Part shown: one piece after another, positions 23,446-31,707 of the stretch
Layout of the letters: every line of letters begins with the position of its first letter
Position numbering within the stretch: the stretch's first letter is position 1
Source: Curtobacterium sp. MCLR17_007
Lineage (GTDB): Bacteria; Actinomycetota; Actinomycetes; Actinomycetales; Microbacteriaceae
Assembly (NCBI RefSeq): GCF_003234655.2
Contig: NZ_CP126271.1
Coordinates: forward strand, 186,001 to 250,000
Direction of reading: 5' to 3'
Length of the DNA stretch: 64,000 nt
Position numbers and translations under genes: made by a program
The notes under the pieces: generated by a model
The model's database searches: none
What the model saw: the letters and a program-made list of their open reading frames with translations, nothing else
What the model was told of the DNA's origin: nothing

Positions 23446-24632
23446 AACGTCGCGCCGACCCGCTCCCGACGCATCGGGTCGGTGATGAACGCACTGAACG
23501 CCACAGCGCCGGCACCGATCACCAGTTGCTGCTCTCCGAGCGCGGGTGTCTTCAAAACCGGCGGTTCGCTGGATGACATCAGGTTCGCGCTCACCGCACG
23601 CTCGAGGTGCTCACGGCCGTGATCGAGCAGGACACCGAAGAATCCGCCGAGCAGGATCAGTTGCGGGTCGTACGCGAAGGTCGCAGCTCGCAGCGCCACA
23701 CCGAGGTAGTCAGCCTGGCGTACGAGGAAGCGTTCGAAGGCGGCACTGGGGTCGGCACGGATGGCATCACGGATGCGCTGAAGACTCCCGTCTCGCGCTC
23801 CGAACACAGATGCCAGCTGATGCTGCGATACGACCGTCGTGAGGCACCCAACGCTCCCGCAGATACATGTTGGGCCGTCGTTTGCGACGGTGACATGCCC
23901 AAGACGCGCGGCGGATCCCGAGCGGCCGTCGAGGATGTGGCCGTCGACCATCGCGGCGGCTCCGATGCCGCCGGGGCCGCCGTAGAAGGAGACGATGTCA
24001 TCCGCACCGCGGGCTGCGCCCCAGAGCGTCTCCGCGTGGAGCCCGACCTGCGAGTCGAACGCCAAGACGGACGGGAAACCAGTGGCGTCCTGCAGCAACT
24101 GAGCGAAGGGTGCGTTCCGCCACCGCAGATGCGGGGCGTTCAGGACGAAAGTCTTGTCTTTCGTCACGCGCCCCGGGATGGCCGCGCACAAGCCGACGAC
24201 GACCGCGTCACCGTGTCGCTGGCGAAGTTGCTGCAGAAGCTCCCCAACCAGAGCGGCAGCTTCTTCGGGAGTGGGTACGTCCGAAGAAGCCGCGTGGGCC
24301 TCGTCGACCACCCTGCCGTCGAGCGATACGAACGCGACGTGGACACCGTCGACATCGGTGTTGACGCCGACGCCGAGGTAGCGATCCGTCGCAGCCACCG
24401 ACGCGGACGGACGCCCCTTCGCTCCGAGGTGATCGTCGAAGCGCTGCGTGACGATGCCTGCCGATTCCAACTCCTCGACCAGAGAAGCAACGCTTGAGCG
24501 TGCAAGACCCGTTGCTCGCGTGATTTGAGACCGAGTCGTTGCACCATCGCGGTGCAGAACGGACACAACCGATGACAGGTTCTGGCGACGAACAGCGTCG
24601 ATGCTTCGACCGACTGGCGGGATGAGCGACAT
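23442..24632 (-). CDS. ROK-family transcriptional regulator of the esterase/transport operon
   Basis: A 396-residue ROK repressor. The winged helix is at about 15-75 (TRSQITRATGLARSSVASLV). The sugar-binding part has VLAFDSQVGLHAE, GPGGIGAAAMVDG and the zinc motif RLGHVTVANDGPTCICG then SVGC. A GGAGG lies 6 nt before the ATG at 24632. The first gene of an operon with the MFS exporter, divergent from the ThuA-like gene. A TGTTC-N7-GAACA dyad in its own promoter and a second copy over the promoter of the rightward esterase operon make it the probable regulator of both. Confidence 0.9.
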   Translation of the reverse strand: MSLIPPVGRSIDAVRRQNLSSVVSVLHRDGATTRSQITRATGLARSSVASLVEELESAGIVTQRFDDHLGAKGRPSASVAATDRYLGVGVNTDVDGVHVAFVSLDGRVVDEAHAASSDVPTPEEAAALVGELLQQLRQRHGDAVVVGLCAAIPGRVTKDKTFVLNAPHLRWRNAPFAQLLQDATGFPSVLAFDSQVGLHAETLWGAARGADDIVSFYGGPGGIGAAAMVDGHILDGRSGSAARLGHVTVANDGPTCICGSVGCLTTVVSQHQLASVFGARDGSLQRIRDAIRADPSAAFERFLVRQADYLGVALRAATFAYDPQLILLGGFFGVLLDHGREHLERAVSANLMSSSEPPVLKTPALGEQQLVIGAGAVAFSAFITDPMRRERVGATL

Positions 24633-24658
24633 GGTTCCTCCGAAGACCGAATGGTGTC

Positions 24659-24688
24659 ATAGTAGCCATATGTTCACGTCTCGAACAA
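24659..24688 (-). promoter_or_regulatory. Promoter of the ROK/MFS operon with operator copy 1
   Basis: Reading leftward: TTGTTC (24688-24683), an 18-nt spacer and TACTAT (24664-24659), followed by a short leader with GGAGG before the ROK ATG. The dyad TGTTC-ACGTCTC-GAACA (24671-24687) covers the -35 box and spacer. It is the mirror image of copy 2 at 25352-25368, with a shared 17-nt identical core (CATATGTTCACGTCTCG). The same copy includes the ATG of the divergent ThuA-like gene, whose own -10 (CATAGT, 24658-24663) ends 6 nt before it. Confidence 0.65.
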
Positions 24689-25365
24689 GCGACCGTCGGC
24701 CTCAAGCGCGTCTCTGGACCGGAAACGGGAGCTTCCAAGACGAGTACCACGACTTCGATTCGACGTCTGCGCACATCGCCGCCATCCTCGAAGCCGTCGG
24801 CGTCGAGGTGCTCACCGAACCGATTGACCAGGCCATCGCGACCGAGCCACACGCCGATCTGATCCTGGTGAATACGGCAAAACGTCGACCAGCATCGCGG
24901 GAGTCCGACGCACTCGTGAACGCGCGTTTGGCGGACATGCTCCATTCGAGCACGCCCCTGCTTGCCTTCCACGTATCAGCGACGGCGTTCGCAGAGGTGC
25001 CAGCATGGGAACAGCTACTCGGCGGGCGATGGGTTGCGGAACAGACCTGGCACCCGCCGATCGGTCCAGCACGGATCGAGCCCACGGAAGCTGGAACAGA
25101 GCTTCGTGCTCCAGCGCGAACGTTCTCGCTCTTCGACGAGCGCTACACGGACCTGCGAGTGTCTCCATGGACGCGGATCCTCGCCGAGCATGAGCAGGAC
25201 GGGAACAGGCATCCAGTCGTCTGGACGCACGAGTTCCGCGGACTCCGAACGGCGTACGACGGACTCGGACACGACCTCCGCTCCTATGAGTCCGACGAGC
25301 ACATCCAACTCATCCAGGCTATCGTTCGGTGGCTCCTCCCAGATTTTTCTTTGTCCGAGACGTGA
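24670..25365 (+). CDS. ThuA-like domain protein
   Basis: A 231-residue cytoplasmic protein of the ThuA (trehalose-utilization-like) fold, a relative of class I glutamine amidotransferases. Seen: an N-terminal beta strand (ARLWTGNGSFQDEYHDF), STSAHIAAILEAVGVEVL, LLAFHVSATAFAEVPAWEQL followed by LGGRW, and PVVWTHEFRGLRTAYDGLGHD, which is the ThuA signature PVxWxxxxGxGRVFYxxxGH in diverged form. ThuA proteins take part in catabolism of disaccharides through 3-keto sugars. The start and stop codons lie inside two inverted operator copies. It has no Shine-Dalgarno and is probably leaderless. It lies between the ROK gene and the esterase operon. Confidence 0.85.
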   Translation: MFTSRTSDRRPQARLWTGNGSFQDEYHDFDSTSAHIAAILEAVGVEVLTEPIDQAIATEPHADLILVNTAKRRPASRESDALVNARLADMLHSSTPLLAFHVSATAFAEVPAWEQLLGGRWVAEQTWHPPIGPARIEPTEAGTELRAPARTFSLFDERYTDLRVSPWTRILAEHEQDGNRHPVVWTHEFRGLRTAYDGLGHDLRSYESDEHIQLIQAIVRWLLPDFSLSET

Positions 25366-25378
25366 ACATATGTATGCT
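25351..25378 (+). promoter_or_regulatory. Promoter of the esterase/transport operon with operator copy 2
   Basis: TTGTCC (25351-25356), a 16-nt spacer and TATGCT (25373-25378) form a rightward promoter upstream of the carboxylesterase. The operator TGTCC-GAGACGT-GAACA (25352-25368) covers the -35 box and most of the spacer, one base short of a perfect TGTTC-N7-GAACA dyad. The identical 17-nt core CGAGACGTGAACATATG (25356-25372) is the inverse of the copy in the ROK promoter. Repression by the neighbouring ROK protein is inferred. Confidence 0.65.
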
Positions 25379-25405
25379 CGACTCACACCATTGGAGGAGA
25401 CCGCG

Positions 25406-26896
25406 ATGACGCGCACGAACACCGGCTTGACCGCTCGGACACCACAGGGGACCGTCGTCGGACGCTCCGTCTCCACCCCAGACGGCAGCGCAGTCGCCTT
25501 CCTCGGCATTCCGTATGCACACGCTGAGCGCTTCAAGGCTCCGCAGCCTGCGATGTCGTGGCCGGGGGAGCGTCTCTGCGTCGCCGCCGGGCCGGCAGCT
25601 CCGCAGGATCCGATACGCGCAGACGTCATGGATGAGTCGGGGTGCTTGAACGCCAACGTCTGGGTTCCGGCAAATGCCGCAGCTTCACCGCTTCCCGTCC
25701 TCGTCTGGATCCACGGCGGAGGGCACCTGTACGGGTCGAACACGAATGCGCTGTGCGACGGCGCTCGACTCGCGGCGGCAGAGGGAATCATCGTGGTCGC
25801 GATCAACTACCGGCTCGGCGCTCTTGGCTACCTCAGCCTTGCGAGCGTCCTGGGATCCGAATACGCCGACAGTTCGAATCTGGCGCTGCTCGACGCAGTC
25901 GCAGCGCTGCGCTGGGTGAGCGTGAGCATCGCAGAGTTCGGCGGGGATCCTGCGCGGGTCACCATCATGGGGCAGTCCGCCGGCGCCGTCATGGTCGCGA
26001 GTCTTCTCGCGATGCCATCGGCTAGCGGACTCTTCTCTCGGGCGCTCATCGAGAGCGGCAGCGGAGAACGGGCGCGGGATGCAGGTCACGGCGAGCGTCT
26101 CACCGCAGATCTCCTCACGGAACTCGCTGCAACGCCGACCGATCTGCTCACGATGCCCGCCGAGCAGATCGTGGCTGGTCAAGAGGCGCTGGTCAGGAGA
26201 CGTTCCGCCGGCCGCCCGAACCTCGATCTCGCCTTCGCGCCACTCATCGACGGCCGGACGCTTACCGCCCGACCAGTCGACTTGATCCGAGAAGGCGCCT
26301 CCGCAGACGTCGAGCTTGTCATCGGCACCAACCGCAACGAAGCATCCGGGTTCGTCGACCTTCGAGCCGAACCCGCCGTCGACGTGCTCGAAGCGCACGT
26401 CGAGCAGCTCATGCACGGGTCGCCCGCAGCGTCGGTCGTGACCTACCGCGCCGCGCTCGATGCAGACACCAACCGCCCGAACAGCCTCGCCGAGACCCTA
26501 GAAGCCTGCATGGCAGACCTCATCTACCGGCAGCCCTCCCAACGTCTGCTCGACGCGCGTCGAGACGCGTCAGCGTGGACACGCTCGTACCTCTTCGAAT
26601 GGCAACGCCCGGACGCCGATTGGATCAGGCGTGCCGGCCACTCGCTCGAGCTCCCGTTCATCTTCCGACACATCGACGACAGCGCCGATGCGGAAGCCGA
26701 AGTAGGGGTCGAGCCGCCACTGCAACTGCGGGACCAGATGAGCGCCATGTGGGGCGCGCTGGTTCGCGACGAGGATCTCCAACCCTGGCCGACCTATGGA
26801 GAGCACCGCCGCACCGCGATCTTCAGCGAACACTTCCGCATCGAATCTGACCCCCGCGGCTCCATCCGTCGACTGGTCGCGCAGCACAACGCCTGA
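25406..26896 (+). CDS. Type B carboxylesterase
   Basis: A 496-residue alpha/beta hydrolase of the carboxylesterase type B family. Seen: the N-terminal GxVxG region (TPQGTVVGRSV), FLGIPYAHAERFKAP, the oxyanion motif WIHGGGH, NYRLGALGYL, and the nucleophile elbow GQSAGA (usually GESAGA). Later, NRNEASGF is in place of the acid region and GHSLELPFIF supplies the histidine. It is cytoplasmic by sequence. In this operon it may remove acetyl or other acyl groups from imported mannan or xylan oligosaccharides. Start at the ATG at 25406, which follows GGAGGAG; it is the first gene of a run ending with ManD. Confidence 0.9.
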   Translation: MTRTNTGLTARTPQGTVVGRSVSTPDGSAVAFLGIPYAHAERFKAPQPAMSWPGERLCVAAGPAAPQDPIRADVMDESGCLNANVWVPANAAASPLPVLVWIHGGGHLYGSNTNALCDGARLAAAEGIIVVAINYRLGALGYLSLASVLGSEYADSSNLALLDAVAALRWVSVSIAEFGGDPARVTIMGQSAGAVMVASLLAMPSASGLFSRALIESGSGERARDAGHGERLTADLLTELAATPTDLLTMPAEQIVAGQEALVRRRSAGRPNLDLAFAPLIDGRTLTARPVDLIREGASADVELVIGTNRNEASGFVDLRAEPAVDVLEAHVEQLMHGSPAASVVTYRAALDADTNRPNSLAETLEACMADLIYRQPSQRLLDARRDASAWTRSYLFEWQRPDADWIRRAGHSLELPFIFRHIDDSADAEAEVGVEPPLQLRDQMSAMWGALVRDEDLQPWPTYGEHRRTAIFSEHFRIESDPRGSIRRLVAQHNA

Positions 26897-26955
26897 GCGG
26901 CCACCCTCCACCCACTCACCCCGCACCGCCACTGACACTTCGAAGGAGAAGTGAC

Positions 26956-28659
26956 ATGCCTGAATCCCCGACCCGAACCTCGTTCTCACGCCGAAGCATC
27001 CTCGCGTTCGGAATGGCGAGCGCTGCCGGGCTCGCGCTCACCGCCTGCACCGGCGGCGGCGCCGTCATCTCCCAGAGCCTCCTCGCGGGCGGCGCAGTGC
27101 GGCTGCCAACGTACCGGAAGGCTCGAGCCGCGATCGGCGCGAACCGCTTGACCAGCACTGTCGAAGGGCTGCCGGACATCTACACGTCGTCTCCGACGAG
27201 GTACTTCACGAGTGTCGACGCGCCTCCAGCGGCGGGCTCCACGATTCGCACACTGCAAATGCTCTGGTTCTCCCCTCCCGCGCCCGAGGGAAAGAACCCA
27301 GTGTGGAGGCGACTCAACCGAGACCTCCGCGCAAGTTTTGACCCGCTGCTCGCCAGTGCGGACAACTACAACAGCAAGCTCGCGACCGTCCTCGCCGGCG
27401 GGAAACTCCCCGACCTGATGTTCGTACAGGACCAGGTGCCCGTCGGTGCCCAAGCCTTCACCGCTGGGGCGTTCGCTGACCTCAGCCACTATCTCTCCGG
27501 CGACAAGATCCTCGACTACCCGAACCTGGCGAACATCCCGACGTACGCCTGGAAGGCCGCGCTGAAGAACGGTCGTATCGCCGGGATCCCACACGTCAAC
27601 CCAGCGGTCACCTCCGCTCCGACCATTCGGACTGACCTGATGCAGCTCGCCGGCTTCTCTCAACAGCCGACGTCGACGACGGAGCTGCTGGACATGTTCA
27701 CCGCGATCGGGAAGATCGGGTCCCATCAAGGCAAACGCGTCTGGGCCATCGGCGGACTCGGCACCGGTCAGATCCAGACGCTCGCACGATGGATGTTCGG
27801 CGTGGGTGCGGACTGGAGGATCGACAACCGCGGAAATCTCACCTACTTCCTCGAGACGGACGAGTTCGAAGAGGCCGTCGGCTACCTCCGACTGCTTTGG
27901 CAACGCGGCGCATTCCACCCCGACGCGCTCGCGCTCGGTACCGACGTGCAGCGCAGCAAGGAGAAGCAGCTCTGGACGGAGGGGCACTTCGCGTTCGAGC
28001 ACGACTCGCCACCATGGCTGGCGCAGCAAGGTATGGAACAGGTCGAAGAGGGCACGAAGGGGGCCGCAGTCGACTTCCTCGTCCCGCCGGTGGCTCCCGG
28101 CCGTTCTCTGGCCGTCGCACAGGATCCCGGCTACTGGGGCATCGTCGCCATCGCCGCCGCCGCGGAGAAGGACCCGCGGCGGATGCGGGAACTCCTCGGC
28201 GTCTGCAACTACTTCGCCGCGCCGTACGGATCGTCCGAGGCGCTCTTCCTCGGCAGCGGCATCGAGGGATACAACTTCCGGTTCGGCACCGGGCACGCCG
28301 TCGAGCCCATCGACAACGCTGATGCCACCACCAATCTGCAAGGCCTCCGATGGCTCGGGGCGAACGCACCGTCGTACATCGCGCTCGATGCGAAGAACGC
28401 CAAGCGGAAGGACAGCCTCCTACACGAGTTGGAGCTCCTGACCACTGCAGCGAAGGTCGACCCGACCGTCGGGATGTACTCCCCGACACAGGTCAGCACG
28501 TCCGCGCAACTCACCGCCCTCAACGAGGACTGGCGCAACAAAGTGGTCTCCGGCCGCGCACCGCTTTCAGCCATCGCGACGTGGCGCAAGCAATGGCGCG
28601 CCAACGGCGGCGACCAGGTCCGGCACGAATTCGAGAAAGCGATCCGCGATGCGAAGTGA
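26956..28659 (+). CDS. ABC transporter solute-binding lipoprotein (LplA-like)
   Basis: A 567-residue binding protein, longer than the first one in this locus, as is usual for LplA/aldouronate-type binders. The N-terminus has a twin-arginine-like start (SFSRRSILAF) and a lipobox ending at Cys31 (LALTAC), so it may be exported folded by Tat and then lipidated. The mature region contains LQMLWFSPPAPEGKNPVWRR and KLPDLMFVQDQVPVGAQAF. GAAGGAG precedes the ATG. It overlaps the first permease gene by 11 nt. Substrate is likely an oligosaccharide with uronic acid or mannose, inferred from the permease family and from ManD downstream. Confidence 0.9.
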   Translation: MPESPTRTSFSRRSILAFGMASAAGLALTACTGGGAVISQSLLAGGAVRLPTYRKARAAIGANRLTSTVEGLPDIYTSSPTRYFTSVDAPPAAGSTIRTLQMLWFSPPAPEGKNPVWRRLNRDLRASFDPLLASADNYNSKLATVLAGGKLPDLMFVQDQVPVGAQAFTAGAFADLSHYLSGDKILDYPNLANIPTYAWKAALKNGRIAGIPHVNPAVTSAPTIRTDLMQLAGFSQQPTSTTELLDMFTAIGKIGSHQGKRVWAIGGLGTGQIQTLARWMFGVGADWRIDNRGNLTYFLETDEFEEAVGYLRLLWQRGAFHPDALALGTDVQRSKEKQLWTEGHFAFEHDSPPWLAQQGMEQVEEGTKGAAVDFLVPPVAPGRSLAVAQDPGYWGIVAIAAAAEKDPRRMRELLGVCNYFAAPYGSSEALFLGSGIEGYNFRFGTGHAVEPIDNADATTNLQGLRWLGANAPSYIALDAKNAKRKDSLLHELELLTTAAKVDPTVGMYSPTQVSTSAQLTALNEDWRNKVVSGRAPLSAIATWRKQWRANGGDQVRHEFEKAIRDAK

Positions 28660-29662
28660 TGCGAGCACCGTCAACCCCGCGGTTGAATCCGCCATCGAAG
28701 AGTCGATCGTCGCCCAGAGCGCACCGGACGTCCGCGCCGAGTCAGGTCCAGTCCGGGGGAAGCGCTCGCTTCTCGCGCGGATGAAGCGAGAACGGTCGAT
28801 GTACCTGTTCATCCTCCCCGGGATGCTCTTCTTCCTCGTCTTCTGCTACGTCCCACTCCTCGGCAACGTCATCGCGTTCCAAAACTTCTCACCCTTCCTG
28901 GGGATCAGCCGCTCCCCTTGGGTCGGGCTACAGAACTTCGCGAACATGTTCACCGACCCCGAGCTCGTCCGCGCGATCATCAACACGATCGAGATCTCGT
29001 TCCTACAGATCGTCTTCTCGTTCCCAGCGCCGATCCTGCTCGCGTTGCTGCTGAACAGCTTGCTATCGGACCGGCTGCGCCGATTCGTGCAGTCGGTGGT
29101 CTACCTGCCGCACTTCATCTCATGGGTGATCGTAATCGCGATCTGGCAGCAGATCCTCGGCGGCGCCGGCCCTGTGGCCGGGCTCTTCGCGAGCATCGGC
29201 TTGGACCACGTCAACATCATGGCCAACCCCGATACGTTTAAGATCCTGGCCACGTCCCAAGTCATCTGGAAAGACATGGGTTGGGGAACGATCATCTTCT
29301 TCGCCGCGATCTCCGGCATCCCCCGAGAACTCTACGAAGCAGCAGCGTGCGACGGCGCGAGCTCGTGGCGCCGCACCTGGCACGTCACCCTTCCAGGGCT
29401 CGTTCCCGTCACCTCGCTCCTGCTCGTGCTCACCGTCGGGAACGTGCTTTCCGTCGGTTTCGAGCAGCTGCTCCTGCAGCAGCCCATCGTCGGAGCCGAC
29501 GCCTCGCAAGTCATTGACACGTTCGTTTACTTCCGCGGTGTCGTCGGAGGCGACTGGGGCCTCGCAGCCGCGGCCGGCCTGGTCAAGGGCGCCATCGGCA
29601 CACTTCTCGTCCTCGGGGCCAACAAGGTCGCCAAGAAGATCGGAACAGGAGGGATTTTCTGA
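28649..29662 (+). CDS. ABC transporter permease (LplB/YtcP-type)
   Basis: A 337-residue permease with six membrane segments. The opening RERSMYLFILPGMLFFLVFCYVP-type helix (LFILPGMLFFLVFCY), then LLGNVIAFQNFSPFLGISRS and the EAA loop ELYEAAACDGASSWRRTWHV, are typical of the LplB branch that carries aldotetraouronic acids and other complex oligosaccharides. The soluble N-terminus is about 45 residues. It overlaps the binding-protein gene and is coupled to the next permease by a TGATG junction. No ATPase gene lies in the operon. Confidence 0.9.
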   Translation: MRSDASTVNPAVESAIEESIVAQSAPDVRAESGPVRGKRSLLARMKRERSMYLFILPGMLFFLVFCYVPLLGNVIAFQNFSPFLGISRSPWVGLQNFANMFTDPELVRAIINTIEISFLQIVFSFPAPILLALLLNSLLSDRLRRFVQSVVYLPHFISWVIVIAIWQQILGGAGPVAGLFASIGLDHVNIMANPDTFKILATSQVIWKDMGWGTIIFFAAISGIPRELYEAAACDGASSWRRTWHVTLPGLVPVTSLLLVLTVGNVLSVGFEQLLLQQPIVGADASQVIDTFVYFRGVVGGDWGLAAAAGLVKGAIGTLLVLGANKVAKKIGTGGIF

Positions 29663-30588
29663 TGGTCGCCATCGAAGCCCGTCACGCACGACGCCAACGA
29701 CCGCAACGCGCCCGCGACGCACGACCGCCATGGGTCGAAGTCCCATCCGTCGCCATCCGACTCGCGAAGATCACCGTCATCGCCATCATCGTGGTCGTGA
29801 TGCTCTACCCCTTCATCTACATCATCGCCATGAGCTTCGCGTCCGCGAACTCCGACCTCAGCGGCTTCTGGCCCACGGCGTTCTCATTCGACGCCTATCA
29901 GTCCATCCTCGGCGGCGGCGTGGTCACCCGAGCGTTGATGGTGAGCGCCTTCGTGACGATCGTCGGTACGTTCTGCTCGTTGGCACTCACGACCACCCTG
30001 GCTTACGGACTCACACGGACCCGCGACGTGCCCTTCGCACGCGCAATCCTCCTCCTCGTGCTCGCCACCATGTTCTTCGGCGCCGGCATCATCCCCAACT
30101 TCCTCGTCGTGAAGTCCCTCGGACTCATCGACTCGCTCTGGTCGCTCATCCTGCCCGTGATGGTTTCGGCCTTCAACGTGGTCGTCGTCCGGAACTTCTT
30201 CATGGGCATCCCCGCAAGCCTCCTCGAAGCAGCACGCATTGACGGAGCATCGAACTGGACCATCTTCCGAAGCATCATCCTGCCGTTGTCCAAGCCGGTC
30301 CTCGCCGTCATAGGGCTGTTCTCCGCCGTGGGTTACTGGAACAGCTACTTCAACGCTCTGCTCTACATCAGCGACACGGCGAAGTGGCCGATCCAAGTCG
30401 TCCTGAACCAGTACGTGATCCAGGGGTCGCTCCTCGCGAACCTGCAGGGAAGCAACATCGTCACTCCGCCATCGCAATCCGTCCAGATGGCAGTCGTGGT
30501 CCTCGCAACGCTGCCCATCCTGATCGTCTACCCCTTCCTGCAGCGGCACTTCGCCCACGGGATGCTCACGGGGGCGGTCAAGGAATGA
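29662..30588 (+). CDS. ABC transporter permease (LplC/YtcP-type)
   Basis: A 308-residue permease with six membrane segments, partner of the LplB-type protein. Recognisable parts are MLYPFIYIIAMSFAS after the first helix, FFGAGIIPNFLVVKSLGLID, and the EAA loop SLLEAARIDGASNWTIFRSI. It ends YPFLQRHFAHGMLTGAVKE, the standard LplC-type C-terminus. The ATG follows the upstream stop as TGATG, and its stop overlaps the aldo/keto reductase ATG (ATGA). Confidence 0.92.
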   Translation: MVAIEARHARRQRPQRARDARPPWVEVPSVAIRLAKITVIAIIVVVMLYPFIYIIAMSFASANSDLSGFWPTAFSFDAYQSILGGGVVTRALMVSAFVTIVGTFCSLALTTTLAYGLTRTRDVPFARAILLLVLATMFFGAGIIPNFLVVKSLGLIDSLWSLILPVMVSAFNVVVVRNFFMGIPASLLEAARIDGASNWTIFRSIILPLSKPVLAVIGLFSAVGYWNSYFNALLYISDTAKWPIQVVLNQYVIQGSLLANLQGSNIVTPPSQSVQMAVVVLATLPILIVYPFLQRHFAHGMLTGAVKE

Positions 30589-31526
30589 GCGGTCGATCAG
30601 AAGCCGCGCGGCCGTTCGGCGCCACCGGCCTTCAAGTACCCCCGATCACCATCGGAACCGCCCGTTGGCGCGATGGGACCGGGCGGGTGGCTCGCGCGGC
30701 ACACACGGACGCGTTGCTGACGAGCCTGACCGACGCTGACCAACCGTTCGTATTGGACACAGCGAACAGCTACGGCAACAGCGAGCAGCGCATCGGCGAC
30801 TTCTACGCGTCCCGAGGAGGCGTGCCAGGACACGCCCTCATCCAGACCAAGGCCGATCGCGACTTCGCGACCGGGGACTTCTCCGGCGCCCGGATGCGAC
30901 AGTCCCTGCAGGAGAGCTGCGATCGGCTCCGACTCCCGGCGCTGCCCATGGTCTACATCCATGACCCAGAGAACACATCGTGGGATCAAGCGATGGCAGC
31001 CGACGGGCCGGTCGGAGCCCTGATCGAAGCACGGGAGGAAGGGCTCATCGAGCACCTGGGGCTCTCGGGAGGAACCGTCGATGTGATGGAGCGGTACGTG
31101 AGGACGGGCCACTTCGAGGCGCTGGTCACCCACATGCGTTGGACGCTCGTTGACCGATCCGCCGACGCGCTGCTCTCTGCCGCACACGAGCGCGGAATGG
31201 GCATCATGAACGCTGCCCCCTACGGAGGGGGGCTCCTCGCCCAGTACCCGGCAGCCACGTCGCGGTACGCATACGGCGAGGCAGCTCCCGAGGTGGCCGC
31301 CGCCGCAGATTCGATCGGCCGCGCCTGTGCCGATCACGACATCCCCATCGCAGCCGCAGCACTCCAGTTCTCCGCGCGAGACGACCGCATCGACTCCACG
31401 ATCGTCGGTGTGCTCGAGCAGAACGACTGGAACGCGACGAGCGAGCTCCTCCGCGTCGCCGTGCCGCAGTCGTTGTGGGACACCGTGGAGGCGGTCCTGC
31501 CGCCGGCGTCGCTCTGGCAGCGCTAG
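30585..31526 (+). CDS. Aldo/keto reductase
   Basis: A 313-residue NADPH-dependent oxidoreductase with an (alpha/beta)8 barrel. Catalytic residues can be placed: Asp and Tyr in LDTANSYGNSEQRIG, Lys in IQTKAD, and His in VYIHDPE. The ending DSTIVGVLEQND is the cofactor-binding part of the family. It is most like the D-threo-aldose 1-dehydrogenase/L-fucose dehydrogenase group, which oxidises free sugars to lactones, a role that would fit a route to aldonic acids such as mannonate for ManD. The ATG overlaps the upstream permease stop. Confidence 0.88.
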   Translation: MSGRSEAARPFGATGLQVPPITIGTARWRDGTGRVARAAHTDALLTSLTDADQPFVLDTANSYGNSEQRIGDFYASRGGVPGHALIQTKADRDFATGDFSGARMRQSLQESCDRLRLPALPMVYIHDPENTSWDQAMAADGPVGALIEAREEGLIEHLGLSGGTVDVMERYVRTGHFEALVTHMRWTLVDRSADALLSAAHERGMGIMNAAPYGGGLLAQYPAATSRYAYGEAAPEVAAAADSIGRACADHDIPIAAAALQFSARDDRIDSTIVGVLEQNDWNATSELLRVAVPQSLWDTVEAVLPPASLWQR

Positions 31527-31620
31527 GTCGAGAAGCTCGGGCAGAACCTCATCACGCGTGCCGCCGAGTGCGGGAGCTCAACCAGCTCGCGATCGCAGCT
31601 CGCATCGAGACAGCGCGCAT

Positions 31621-31652
31621 GCCGGCGCCGGCGCCGGCGCCGGCGCCGGCGC
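31621..31652. repeat. Hexanucleotide tandem repeat (GCCGGC)5
   Basis: Five perfect copies of GCCGGC plus GC, in the 181-nt gap between the aldo/keto reductase and the GH5-like gene. It is non-coding as read here. The tract is self-complementary, may fold in RNA, and could change length by slippage, which might tune expression of the downstream hydrolase and ManD. Confidence 0.8.
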
Positions 31653-31707
31653 GAGCAACGCGACGAGCGGCGCTGCACCGAACCACCATCGAACGAAAGG
31701 ACCACGT

